Part shown: positions 46,752 through 57,347 of the stretch, one piece after another
Layout of the letters: each line of letters opens with the position of its first letter
Position numbering within the stretch: position 1 is the first letter of the stretch
DNA from: Polytrichum commune
Taxonomy: Eukaryota > Streptophyta > Polytrichopsida > Polytrichales > Polytrichaceae
Reading direction: 5' to 3'
Assembly (NCBI GenBank): GCA_950295325.1
Contig: OX485808.1
Span: 32,947,180 to 33,004,526 of the forward strand
Length of the DNA: 57,347 bases
The notes under the pieces: model-generated
Database searches by the model: none
What the model was told of the DNA's origin: nothing
Seen by the model: only the letters and a program-made list of their open reading frames with translations
Position numbers and translations under genes: made by a program

Positions 46752-48000
46752 GGCCCCCAAGAAGAGACCTGGAGAAAGGTTTTTTATGCTCGCGCCAGAC
46801 GCACTATGGCAGGAGTATGAAACTCCCCAGGACGACTCATACGTGCCCAAGGATGGGCTCGTTCTTGCGTGGTCAGTTCAGGTTGTCAAGGGCTCCCAGT
46901 TCAAGCTCTTGTTCGTGGTAAAAGTAGGGACCCACGAGAACCACACTTGGACAACGTTGACAGGATGGGAGGTTGCGTCCGTCCAAGCCCTCGGGGATTA
47001 CGTGGACGTAATTCTGGAGAACTCCGCCGTGCAGAACGCCCACATGTTCATGCACCAGTTCTCCGAGTCATTCGACACCATATACGCCAAGGAGTCATGC
47101 GTGGAGCCTGAAACAATTAAACCGGAGACAATTTTCATAGATGGCAATGTAACCAACACGAAGGTTGCAAGTAGGTTTACAAAATTGAAACAGGCTATCA
47201 CGGTCCTCAACAAGGCGCTGCAAAGTAAAGCCGAAACGCAGAAGCCTGTGAGGCGTAAGGCAACGGCGGAAGAAGGCGCAGGGTCGTCCAGACCCCAAAC
47301 TGTGAGGATACCGTGTCCGGTCCCTGCAGACTCCAGACGGCCTAGCACTACAGGAACGCCGGCTGACAGCGAGACGCCCACACCGTCCGGAAGCTGGCAG
47401 ACGACCCCGTCCGGAAGCCGGCAGACAACCCCGTCGAAGAGGGCGAGAGAGTCCTCCGTCATGACTACCGAGCCAGTTTCCCCGGAGCTGCGGATGCCGA
47501 AACCTGGCCAAGAGGTGGATGCAGGCGAGATACAGAAAATCAATGATAACTTCGAGACGAAGTGCCTGCATTGCTTCTTCATGGGCAGGGATTTCAAGTT
47601 CGAGGTGAACATTGCACAGTGCCACCTTGCGCCACCTGAGAAGTGTGTCCGAGCCAAGGAGGACGCCTACGTCGACTGGATGGTCGCTCAGATCTTGGGA
47701 GGGCAATTCAAAGACGACAGGCAGACAATTGTTGTCATGCCCTAAGGGCTGAAGAAAATGCCAACGCCTGAAATGTGGCCGACAATATGCAAAGGGAACT
47801 TCTGGCTGATTGACGGCCAGCACAGTGTGGAGGCCTCTAAAAAAATTCAGCTGATGACCGAGTGGGACGACCCCAACAACCAAAAGGAGAAGCTAAAGGT
47901 GTGGAAGGCGGGGAAAGTTAGTATGCGAGCGGAGAGCGGCGATTTGGGGAGCGGAGAACTCCATTTGAGACATGAATTGAGAGGGGAAATGCACCTATAA
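46752..48000 (+). pseudogene. ParB-like (DGQH motif) protein, in-frame stop and truncated
   Basis: ATG at 46752 follows a good acceptor (GGACTTACAG), so a 5' UTR intron is likely. The product begins MAPKKRPGERFFML. It has a globular first part of about 160 residues that I do not recognise and a Ser/Thr/Pro-rich linker with repeats (TPSGSWQTTPSGSRQTTPS) and basic KRARE. A ParB-like domain follows: DRQTIVVMP, a TAA at 47743-47745, then GLKKMPTPEMWP and FWLIDGQHSVEAS. DGQH is the loop equivalent to the DG-x-H-R nucleotide-binding motif of ParB, but Arg is replaced by Ser. After about 30 more residues the protein ends in unrelated sequence. It is a broken relative of the gene on the opposite strand, and the palindrome array abuts its start. 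Confidence 0.55.
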
Positions 48001-49143
48001 CCGTGAGATTATGGGTTTAGGGTAGAGCTATTTTTAGAAAATTTTATGAGTTAGGGTCTCTATTACCGTGGAAATAGGACAACATTTCCCCATTTGAAAC
48101 GTTTACATATTTTTTAAACATATATATATATTATAATAAAATACAAAATTAGGGCTTACATCACTATTACGTCATAAATACAATTACCAAACTTGTGTAC
48201 TATAGTTCATATCACTGTAAATCAAATAAAAATTACTATATGAAGGAAACACGAAGGAGGTATGTGAAAAGAATTCCCCACATATAGTCCACTCTATTAA
48301 TGTTACACCTATAAATGTTAACCCTTTCTAATTGTTAACTTTATTCTACTCCCCACATATTGCACACTTTTAAATTTGACTCTATATATGTTAACGAATG
48401 AAATGCAACCATAACTACTCTTTGGAAAGACTACGTTTGGCTACGTTTAGTTCTAGTGACGGAAGTGTAAGAATGGAGGCACATGAGAACTTCCATTAGA
48501 AGGTACATGGAAACACGTTCATGTGGGTGTCCAAGTGTGTGGGTTTGTTGGTGCAAATTGAGAAATATTTGCAAGTTGTGCATGCCCATGATTCATACTT
48601 CACCCATGATTTCTAAACTTCATATTGAATAAAGTTTTGATTGGGTTTGCAATTTTATGAATGGTATTCTCTCACAAGGACTCTTCAAAAATGCTTATAT
48701 TTATAAATGTGAAGATTTGTATATTGGTTCGATAAAACAATTTTATAATTGGTAATTGTTAACACCTTAATAAATGTTAACTATGATCGTTTCCCGAGGG
48801 TTAACATTTGAGGGTGAACATTATAGAAAGTGTTGTGTGGTGTGCAACTTAAGTATTATTGAGTATTTATGATTTAGTGAAACAAGGAGGAGGTGTGTGA
48901 GGCACCAACTTTATATTTGAATGGGTGGATGCTACATTAGCGGTTAAGATTGTGAGAGGCATACCGTTTAGGGATACTTGAACTATACTTAAGGGCTAAT
49001 CCACAAACTAAAAATATTTACAATAATAATTGAAAAATGCAATGCGGGTTGACATTATGGGAATGAAATAAAGAAGAGCAAGTATGAGACTTGCGCCGGA
49101 AATCTAAAAGCCGAAAATAATACAATCCAATACAAAATGGAGT
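48001..49143. other. AT-rich convergent interval, no gene seen
   Basis: This lies between the broken ParB-like gene (+) and the end of the ParB-methyltransferase gene (-). I see no coding frame, RNA gene or repeat. Confidence 0.5.
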
Positions 49144-52100
49144 TCAAGGAATAAACTCATCCTCACTCTCCGAAGCACTTTGATCTATGTATCTAAGTAC
49201 TCTTGGATCGTATCTCTCACGTGGACTAGAAGAGGCACTAGAGCTATGGGAGGAGTATTTGGCATAAGCTACTGCCATATCCTCGGCATAAGAAGGAAGT
49301 CGCATGGTAGGACTAGTCGGCGAGCCGAAGTATTGATCCATCAAACTGCACCAACAGAGGAGAAATTACGATTGTTAGAATACTTCCAATCAAATGCAAC
49401 ATACTCAACATTAAGGTTAAGATGACAACAAACTTACTCACATAGATTAACTGCACCCTGTTGAGGGAGGGCATCGTCGTCGTCCTCGCCAAGGTCTACA
49501 ACGTGAGTTGGATCGACCCCTAGAGACTCCGAGGCTGCGACCTGTATTGGGTGCAAAATTTCTTCGTACAATTCCTTGTCTCCCTCAAGTGCCACTATTG
49601 CCCTGTTAGTAGATTGTGCTGCAAGAACCAAGGCACCTACAAAGAGCAAAACAAATGAATTAGTAGAAGGTGATTGAATTGCCTAAGTCTAGAGGCATGG
49701 GAATGTTACACAAATTACTCATACCAGTTCCAGCAGTGAGGTCACATATAATCCCGCCTGGAGGGCTAAGGCCACTGATTAGAATCTGGAGCAGGGACAC
49801 TGCCTTCTCTTTAGGGCCCCTCCAGAATGTGTCACCGTCGTTGCGCTTGAGTGCAGTATCAGAGGTGACAATGTTGAAAAGAACGTCATCATTTGCAAGG
49901 TCAACATCTTCAAATTTGTCACTGGAAGAAATAACAAACTCCTTGGGTGGCCTAAGCAAAGGTGTGGAGAAAGATCGAACCAACACGATTGCTTTGAATT
50001 TCAGAGTCTGGACATCAAACATAGGCCTCGAATTGTTAGCAATGTGATTGAAAGTATGAATGACTTCGAACTTGAAGAGTGGGAAATGGCTACAATTACT
50101 CACCCGCTTAGAGTTATGCATAGGGTGAGTGAGGTGTAGAGAATTAACGATGGTCCATTCCTCCTTGACCTCCAAGTTGTTGTTGTAGAGAAAGCTCAAG
50201 ACCTCCTTCTTGATTTGCACACTGTCAGGATAAAATAAGAGGAGTGCGCCATCGTCGTGAAGATAGCCCTGACAAAAACCAATGGTGAACTTGATAAAGT
50301 TCTGAACCTGCTTATTCCAATTTGGAACTTGCCCCGGGAATTCAGAAACTCCTGGGACAGGCAAACCATCAGGATACTCTGCAATGACGAGGTCCACCGC
50401 AGCCTTATGCAACACCTTGCCGGAGAAGAAGAATTCCCTGGATGCTCCAACCTAAAAAGAAAAAACCCGTGAACGGCATATCTCGAGAGGGTGCCGTTAA
50501 CGAAAAATTTGATTTTCATTACCATATCAAGCATCCTAATATGACCATTAACCAAGAATTAAATGAACGTAGCGGGTCCACATATATGACCAACCTGAAA
50601 TTTCTAACCATATTCGGTCATCCTAAACCTATTAGTGCATATCCAGGCCATATATGAGCACCAAAAAAATCAAAAAAAAAGTCCCCCGAGGGGGGTGCCG
50701 TAAACGGCAACTCTCGGGGGCACCACATATTAAACTCAAAATCTTATATTTATGAGTGTATTATGCATCCTAATATGACCATTAACCAAGCTTTAAATGA
50801 CCGTAACGGGTCCGAGTATATGACCAACGAGCAATTTCTAGCCATATTGACTTACTCTCAACCTTAGAGTGCATAAACAGGCCACTTTCAAGCACCAAAA
50901 AAATAAAAATAAAAACCCCCGAGGGGGGTGCCGTTAACGGCACCTCTCGGGGGCACCACATTATAACCTCAAAATCTGATATTTATGAGTATATTATGCA
51001 ACCTTATATGACCTTCAACCAAGACCAAAATGAACTTAAGGGGGTCCGAATATATGACGCACCTGAAATTTATGGCCATATTGACTCATCCTCAACCTTA
51101 CAGTGTGTAGACAGGCCATTTTCAAGCACCAAAAATTTTACAAAAAAAACCCCCGAGGGGGGTGCCGTTAACGGCACCTATCGGGGGCACCACATTATAA
51201 CCTCAAAATCTGATATTTATGAGTATATTATGCATCCTTATATGACCTACAACCAAGACCAACATCAACTTAAGGGGGTCCGAATATATGACCAACGAGC
51301 AATTTCTAGCCATATTGACTTACTCTCAACCTTAGAGTGCATAAACAGGCCACTTTCAAGCACCGAAAAAACCAAAAAAAAACCCCCGAGGGGGGTGCCG
51401 TTAACGGCACCTCGCGGGGGCACCACATTATAACCTCAAAATCTGATATTTATGAGTATATTATGCATCCTTATATGACCTTCAACCAAGACCAACATCA
51501 ACTTAAGGGGGTCCGAATATATGACCAACCAGCAATTTCTAGCCATATTGACTTAGCCTCAACCTAAGAGTGCATAAACAGGCCATTTTCAAGCACCAAA
51601 AAAATAAAAATAAAAAGCCCCCGAGGGGGGTGCCGTTAACGGCACCTCGCGGGGGCACCACATTATAACCTCAAAATCTGATATTTATGAGTATATTATG
51701 CATCCTTATATGACCTTCAACCAAGACCAACATCAACTTAAGGGGGTCCGAATATATGACCAACCAGCAATTTCTAGCCATATTGACTTAGCCTCAACCT
51801 AAGAGTGCATAAACAGGCCATTTTCAAGCACCAAAAAAATAAAAATAAAAAGCCCCCGAGGGGGGTGCCGTTAACGGCACCTCTCGGGGGCACCACATTA
51901 TAACCTCAAAATCTGATATTTATGAGTATATTATGCATCCTTATATGACCTTCAACCAAGACCAACATCAACTTAAGGGGGTCCGAATATATGACCAACG
52001 AGCAATTTCTAGCCATATTGACTCATCCTCAACCTTACAGTGTGTAGACAGGCCATTTTCAAGCACCAAAAAAATAAAAATAAAAACCCCCGAGGGGGGT

Positions 52101-54749
52101 GCCGTTAACGGCACCTCTCGGGGGCACGACATTATAACCTGAAATTTCTAAGTATATTGAGTCATCCTTAACCATATAGTGCATAACCAGGCCATTTACA
52201 AACACCAGATAAATTAAAAAAAAGTCATCCGAGGGGGTGCCTTTAACGGCACCTCTTGGGGGCACCACATTATAACCTTAAAATGAGATTTTCATTTGCA
52301 TATTAAACATCCTAAGCAGACCATGGCGTTAAGGGAAGATGCATTTGGTGAATAGAGGAAGGTGAGCCGAATTGAATGGGAATTAAGCAGAATATTTACC
52401 TCATTGAGAAAAGCAACCATGTCATCGTAAGTTGAAGGGAATTTGTTGTGCTTTGTCTTATAATCTAACATCCTGTGGAAGGAGTCATTAAGTAAAAGAA
52501 CCCGAGGAGAAGCAGAGGAGGAGTTGTATGCCTGGGATGAAGACATTGTCTTGACAGCAGGTGGGATGAATCTGATGGGATTGGATTCACGAGCAACTCC
52601 TAGGCGAATATGCTTTAGAGCAGGTTCCCGCGGAGTATGTGAGATAAGAGGGTCCGCAAGTGAATCAGGTTGATCACCGATATCCTCTGTTACTTGAATA
52701 TCTTCGTCCATTGGCTCCTCAACCACCTCAGCAGCCTTCCGCTTAGATACCCGAGGCCTACTCCCTGTAGTAGCTGTCTTGCTTTTGGAGGAGCCACCCA
52801 TAGGAGGTGTAGGAGACTGTGAGACAGGAACTGATGCGGCGGGAGAAGGTAAGAGAGGTTGGATGGAGTCCCTGAGTGCGATGTCAAATGGAGGAGGCTT
52901 CTTGAACGGACAGTCCAAATACCATCCGCACTGTTGAAAATGGATTGGATCCCATGTCCTTATAATTGTAGTAGTGAACATGGAATCAGGGCTTTCGATA
53001 TCCAGGTAGTTAGGGAAGAAAACGGGTACCTTAGAGATGGCCTTCCTTGGCAGGAGAACGTACCGAAAGTACCTGTAAAGGACCCTGCGGACAGCTTGAA
53101 CGAAGAAAGGTTGCTTGTCCGGGGGGTTGTTCTTGTGAGCGCCGTTATCTCCACCTAATTTAACAAAGAATGCAATCTCCCAAAGTTGACACCTCATAGC
53201 CTCCACGTAATCGAAAATAGTTAGGATCGGATCTTCGCCATGGGGATTGTAGTCAACAACTTCTCCAAGATCTGTGAGAACACCCGAGAAGAGCTCCTCA
53301 GCCTCCACCGCAATCTGATGCCATGCGCAATTAGATATAGTATGAAAGGTTAAGGTTGATTTCCATAGCTCATTACTGGACATGCAAATGACAACATGAA
53401 CTTTGAGATGAATGCTCACCTGCGCCCACCATGTTGCACGATTAAGCCATTCCGGGAACTTGGAGTCGGCGAAGGCAGTCTTGGGAAAGCGATGCGCATC
53501 CCGGATTGCCGCAGAGGAGTTCCACCTCTGGAGCCACTTAACCATCATTCTTGAAGGCATCGCTGAAGTAGCTAGCATATACAATTTCTCTTGAAGCATT
53601 TCAGGTTCATCAAACTTCTCATAATGAGCCTTCACTTCCTCTAGAAAAGCAGGAGTTAATTTGGGATCCGCGACAGGCAAATGCTTCCTGAGCTCCGCAA
53701 CAAGCTTATCCTCCACTTTCTTCACAGCTTTCCTAACCCATTCCTGTGCATTACGCTCCGTCCAATTGCTAGAATCTGGGTTCTTCATCTTGTACTTGTC
53801 CTCAGCGGCATGGGCAGCTTCTGCAATCTCTTGCTATAGGTCAAACAAACAATACAATCAGTTACATGAATTATATATGCATAATTCAAATGACACGATA
53901 ATATTAGAGGTTGAGATTACCTGGTAAAGGACTGCATTGAGACCTTCAACGGTGAGGGTGAACCATGTGCGATGTTTCCCAGCCTGTTTCTTCCTTGCAG
54001 CCTCCAACATAGTCGGAGATACTAAACCCTCAAAGTAGGACAGTGGCTGGGGTGCTAGATTCTGTATGCGAAATAGCTTGTGAACTAGGTTTGTGGTGAC
54101 GTGTGATTTTTTATTCTTCCTGGAAAACCAAAATATATATTAGAATGATGCATGACTAAAAGCAAAATTCAAAACCAGGGATTAGGATCTTACCAATTAA
54201 CTTCGTGCAGAGCGGCTATCACGGATGGAACGTCTCCTCTAGGTTCAAGGATTACACCCTCAACACAGAAATGCCAATTAATATCATGAGTATGAAATTG
54301 CTCAATGATAGGCATCCATGCTTGAAGCCGATGGTTCCCATCCCAAACCATGAACATCTTATTAGAAAATATCTTCAAATCGTCATCTGCAAGAAGCTTC
54401 TTCTCAAATTCGTCATTCACCTCCTTCCAATCCGAAGACCACTTGGCAACGACATTGGGTGTCACGTCATTGGTGTGTCCATGGTGGTCCTCCAATGCCA
54501 CATAAAAGAAACCACACCCCTCCATGTAGCCATCAATCATAAAATGAGTAGCAAGTTGAGATACATCATTTTTAAGAAACGGTCTCACAACAGGAAGAGG
54601 CATCATGCGACAAAGAGGGATAAAGAGACGACCCTTTTGTTTTGGTTGCCATTTAAGTTTCTCAAGCCTAGATGCAGTTGGAACGCTCTCCTTAATGGCA
54701 AGGTCGTGAAGCTTGAGTTTCAACTGTCCATCTATAAGGCGGACTTCAT
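49144..54749 (-). CDS. ParB-like domain / DNA methyltransferase fusion, 5' end unresolved
   Basis: Seven exons join in frame without stops through GT-AG introns: 54194-54749, 53921-54119, 53420-53833, 52400-53314, 49725-50451, 49438-49636 and 49144-49345. This gives about 1,070 codons. Near residue 140 stands MVWDGNHRLQAWMPI, the DG-x-HR loop of ParB/Srx-fold domains. A helical part follows, then a Pro/Ser-rich linker with basic RPRVSKRKA (likely nuclear signal). The C-terminal third reads as a beta-class N4/N6 DNA methylase: AVDLVIAEYPDG (motif IV position), DDGALLLFYPD, FWRGPKEKAVSLLQILI, CDLTAGTG|ALVLAA (SAM-binding motif I) and VALEGD. Motif IV lacks the usual [DNS]PPY, so activity is uncertain. 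The first exon was not found; the region beyond is tandem repeat. Related fusions are known in prokaryotes and phages. Confidence 0.7.
50466..52290. repeat. 234-bp palindromic tandem repeat in methyltransferase intron
   Basis: About eight units fill most of the 1.95-kb intron between the linker exon and the methyltransferase exon. Each unit has the dyad GGTGCCGTTAACGGCACC within a larger hairpin (CCCCGAGG...CCTCTCGGGG), then GATATTTATGAGTATATTAT, ATGACCTTCAACCAAGACCA and an AT-run before the next dyad. Dyads lie near 50697, 50930, 51165, 51397, 51627, 51863 and 52103, and a shorter one near 52238. The first and last units are most diverged, as is usual for arrays evolving by unequal exchange. 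Confidence 0.92.
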
Positions 54750-54959
54750 CTGAACAAAGGTCTCAGCATCAAAATACATTAGAAGTGATAAGAACTTGTC
54801 CTTAACTCCAAAGAATTGAACTAAAGCGCACTCCTAAACTTTAAAATCAGATCAATAACCAAAACATGTAGCTTCATAATCAAACAAAGAAAAAAAACCC
54901 ATTGAGGCCACCTGTAAGCGCAATGAAAAACCTCAAACTATACAAGCAACAAAAAAATA

Positions 54960-57347
54960 AAAAAAAATACCCCCGAGGGGTGCCGTTAACGGCACCTCTC
55001 GGGGGCACCACATTATAACCTCAAAATCTGATATTTATGAGTATATTATGCATCCTTATATGACCTTCAACCAATACTAAAATCAACTTAAGGGGGTCCG
55101 AGTATATGACCCACCTGAAAATTCTAGCCATATTGACTCATCCTAAACCTTACAGTGTGTAGACAGGCCACATTCAAGCACCAAAAAAATCAAAAAAAAA
55201 AACCCCCAAGGGGGGTGCCGTTAACGGCACCTCTCGAGGGCACCACAGTTTATCCTTACAATCTGATATTTATGAGTATATTATGCATCCTTATATGACC
55301 TTCAACCAAGACCAAAATGAACTTAAAGGGGTCCGAATATATAACTCACCTGAAAATTCTAGCCATATTGACTCATCCTCAACCTTACAGTGAGTAGACA
55401 GGCCATATTTAAGCACCAAAAAAATAAATAAAAAAAGCCCCCGAGGGGGGTGCCGTTAACGGCACCCCTTGGGGGCACCACATTTTATCCTCACAATCTG
55501 ATATTTATGAATATATTATGCATCCTTATATGACCTTCAACCAAGACCAAAATGAACTTAAGGGGGTCCGAATATATGACCCACCTGCAATTTCTAGCCA
55601 TATTGACTTACCCTCAACCTTAGAGTGCATAAACATGCCATTTTCAAGCACCAAAAAAATGAAAAAAAAGACCCCCGAGGGGGGTGCCGTTAACGGCACG
55701 TCTCGGGGGCACCACATTACAACCTGAAAATCTGATATTTATGAGTATATTATGCATCCTTATATGACCTTCAACCAAGACCAAGATCAACTTAAGGGGG
55801 TCCGAGTATATGACCCACCTGCAATTTCTGGCCATATTGACTTACCCTCAACCTTAGAGTGCATAAACAGGCCATTTTCAAGCACCAAAAAAATAAAAGA
55901 ACAAACCCCCAAAGGGGGTGCCGTTAACGGCACCCCTCGGGGGCACCACAGTTTATCCTCACAATCTGATATTTATGAATATATTATGCATCCTTATATG
56001 ACCTTCAACCAAGACCAAGATCAACTTAAGGGGGTCCGAGTATATGACCCACCTGCAATTTCTGGCCATATTGACTTAGCCTCAACCTTAGAATGCATAA
56101 ACAGGCCATTTTCAAGCACCAAAAAAATTAAAGAACACACCCCCAAAGAGGGTGCCGTTGACGGCACCCCTCGGGGGCACCACAGTTTATCCTCACAATA
56201 TGATATTTATGAGTATATTATGCATCCTTATATGACCTTCAACCAAGACCAAGATCAACTTAAGGGGGTCCGAGTATATGACCCACCTGCAATTTCTGGC
56301 CATATTGACTTACCCTCAACCTTAGAGTGCATAAACAGGCCATTTTCAAGCACCAAAAAAATAAAAGAACAAACCCCCAAAGGGGGTGCCGTTAACGGCA
56401 CCCCTCGGGGGCACCACAGTTTATCCTCACAATCTGATATTTATGAGTATATTATGCATCCTTATATGACCTTCAACCAAGACCAAAATCAACTTCAGGG
56501 GGTCCAAATATATGAGGCGCCTAAAATTTCTGGCCATATTGACTCATCCTCAACCTTGCAGTGTGTAGACATGCCATTTTCAAGCACCAAAGTAATCAAA
56601 AAAAGACCCCCGAGGGGGGTGCCGTTAACGGCACCTCTCGAGGCCACCACTTTATATCCTCACAATGTGAACTTCACTCTCATATCAAGCACCCTGTTCT
56701 GTCCTTCAACCAAGACCAAAATGAACTTAGGGGGTCCGAGTATATGACCCACCTGCAATTTCTAGCCATATTGACTCATCCTCAACCTTGCAGTGTGTAG
56801 ACAGGCCATTTTCAAGCACCAAAGTAATCAAAAAAAGACCCCCGAGGGGGGTGCCGTTAACGGCACCCCTCGGGGGCACCTTATTATAACCTCACAATCT
56901 GATATTTATGAGTATATTATATATCCTTATATGACCTTCAACGAAGACCAAAATCAACTTCAGGGGGTCCAAATATATGAGGCGCCTAAAATTTCTGGCC
57001 ATATTGACTCATCCTCAACCTTCCAGTGTGTAGACAGGCCATTTTCAAGCACCAAAGTAATCAAAAAAAGACCCCCGAGGGGGGTGCCGTTAACAACACC
57101 TCTCGGGGCCACCATTTTATATCCTTACAATCTGAACTTCACTCTCATATCAAGCACCATGTTCTGTCCTTCAACCAAGACCAAAATGAACTTAGGGGGT
57201 CCGAGTATATGACCCACCTGCAATTTCTAGCCATATTGACTCATCCTCAACCTTGCAGTGTATAGACAGGCCATTATCAAGCACCAAAATAATCAAAAAA
57301 AAAACCCCCGAGGGGGGTGCCGTTAACGGCACCTCTCGGGGGCACCA
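54960..57347. repeat. 234-bp palindromic tandem repeat beyond gene 5' end
   Basis: This is the same repeat family as in the intron, about eleven units with period 232-238 bp, running through the right edge of the window. Dyads lie near 54980, 55217, 55452, 55685, 55919, 56152, 56388, 56622, 56855, 57087 and 57325. Some centres are mutated (GTTGAC at 56152, GTTAACAAC at 57087). Units from 56640 alternate two variants. Long open frames here (such as 55752-56747) arise because the period is often a multiple of three and are not genes. Confidence 0.93.

Noticed and set aside
50072-50103. Intron in the methyltransferase exon (GTGAGT...CAAG)
   Set aside because: It would be about 32 nt, too short for a plant intron, and the frame is open through it.
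55752-56747. 331-codon open frame with repeated peptide units
   Set aside because: It is generated by the 234-bp tandem repeat, whose period is a multiple of three in these units. It has no start context or domain, and the same peptide recurs per unit.
50466-57347. CRISPR array suspected from regular palindromic repeats
   Set aside because: The units are 234-bp tandem copies that are alike over their whole length, with no variable spacers. The host is a plant.

Overview
The window looks like nuclear DNA of a land plant. It contains plant-type spliced genes (GT-AG introns of about 80-1,300 bp), a 22-exon GFS9/TT9 (CLEC16A) orthologue, four U2 snRNA genes with plant-type USE/TATA promoters, interstitial TTTAGGG-type telomere-like repeats and a chromodomain Ty3/gypsy element. 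The species cannot be fixed from the sequence. Intron density and the divergence of the proteins from the Arabidopsis versions I know suggest a non-flowering plant, but this is inference.

Left part, 1-25 kb, is genic. It holds the 3' half of an Armadillo-repeat protein gene (+, to 2158) and a tandem cluster of four U2 snRNA genes (-, 3385-5973) whose last spacer carries a foldback (MITE-like) insertion. Next come the complete GFS9/TT9 gene (+, 9627-18947) and an intronless RraA-like protein (-, 22062-22568) whose upstream region is a 107-bp tandem repeat. A 745-bp element with 21-bp terminal inverted repeats follows (23804-24548).

Middle part, 25-42 kb, is nested transposons. A decayed Ty3/gypsy chromovirus on the minus strand (25.3-29.6 kb) is itself interrupted by a 410-bp MITE. 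It is followed by a C-rich tract and a hAT-type transposase with one in-frame TAG (+, 30.5-33.0 kb). Convergent to this, on the minus strand, are a broken zinc-finger/coiled-coil gene split by two solo LTRs of one family in opposite orientation, and a DUF7869-like transposon protein with one in-frame TAA.

Right part, 41.6-57.3 kb, is the most unusual. Two arrays of the palindrome TTTGGGTCGNNCGACCCAAA lie upstream of two divergently oriented genes: the DUF7869-like gene (-) and a gene ending in a ParB-like DGQH motif (+, 46752-48000, broken). Convergent to the latter is a seven-exon gene (-, 49144-54749) with an open frame of about 1,070 codons. It joins a ParB-like DGNHR domain, an NLS-bearing linker and a C-terminal beta-class-like DNA (N4/N6) methyltransferase domain. 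One of its introns and the whole region beyond its 5' end consist of 234-bp tandem repeats centred on a GTGCCGTTAACGGCAC palindrome. This ParB-methyltransferase gene with its surrounding palindromic arrays is my best candidate for an undescribed system. It may be a transposon-borne or domesticated DNA-modification module. The domain calls rest on motif reading and have not been tested by any search.
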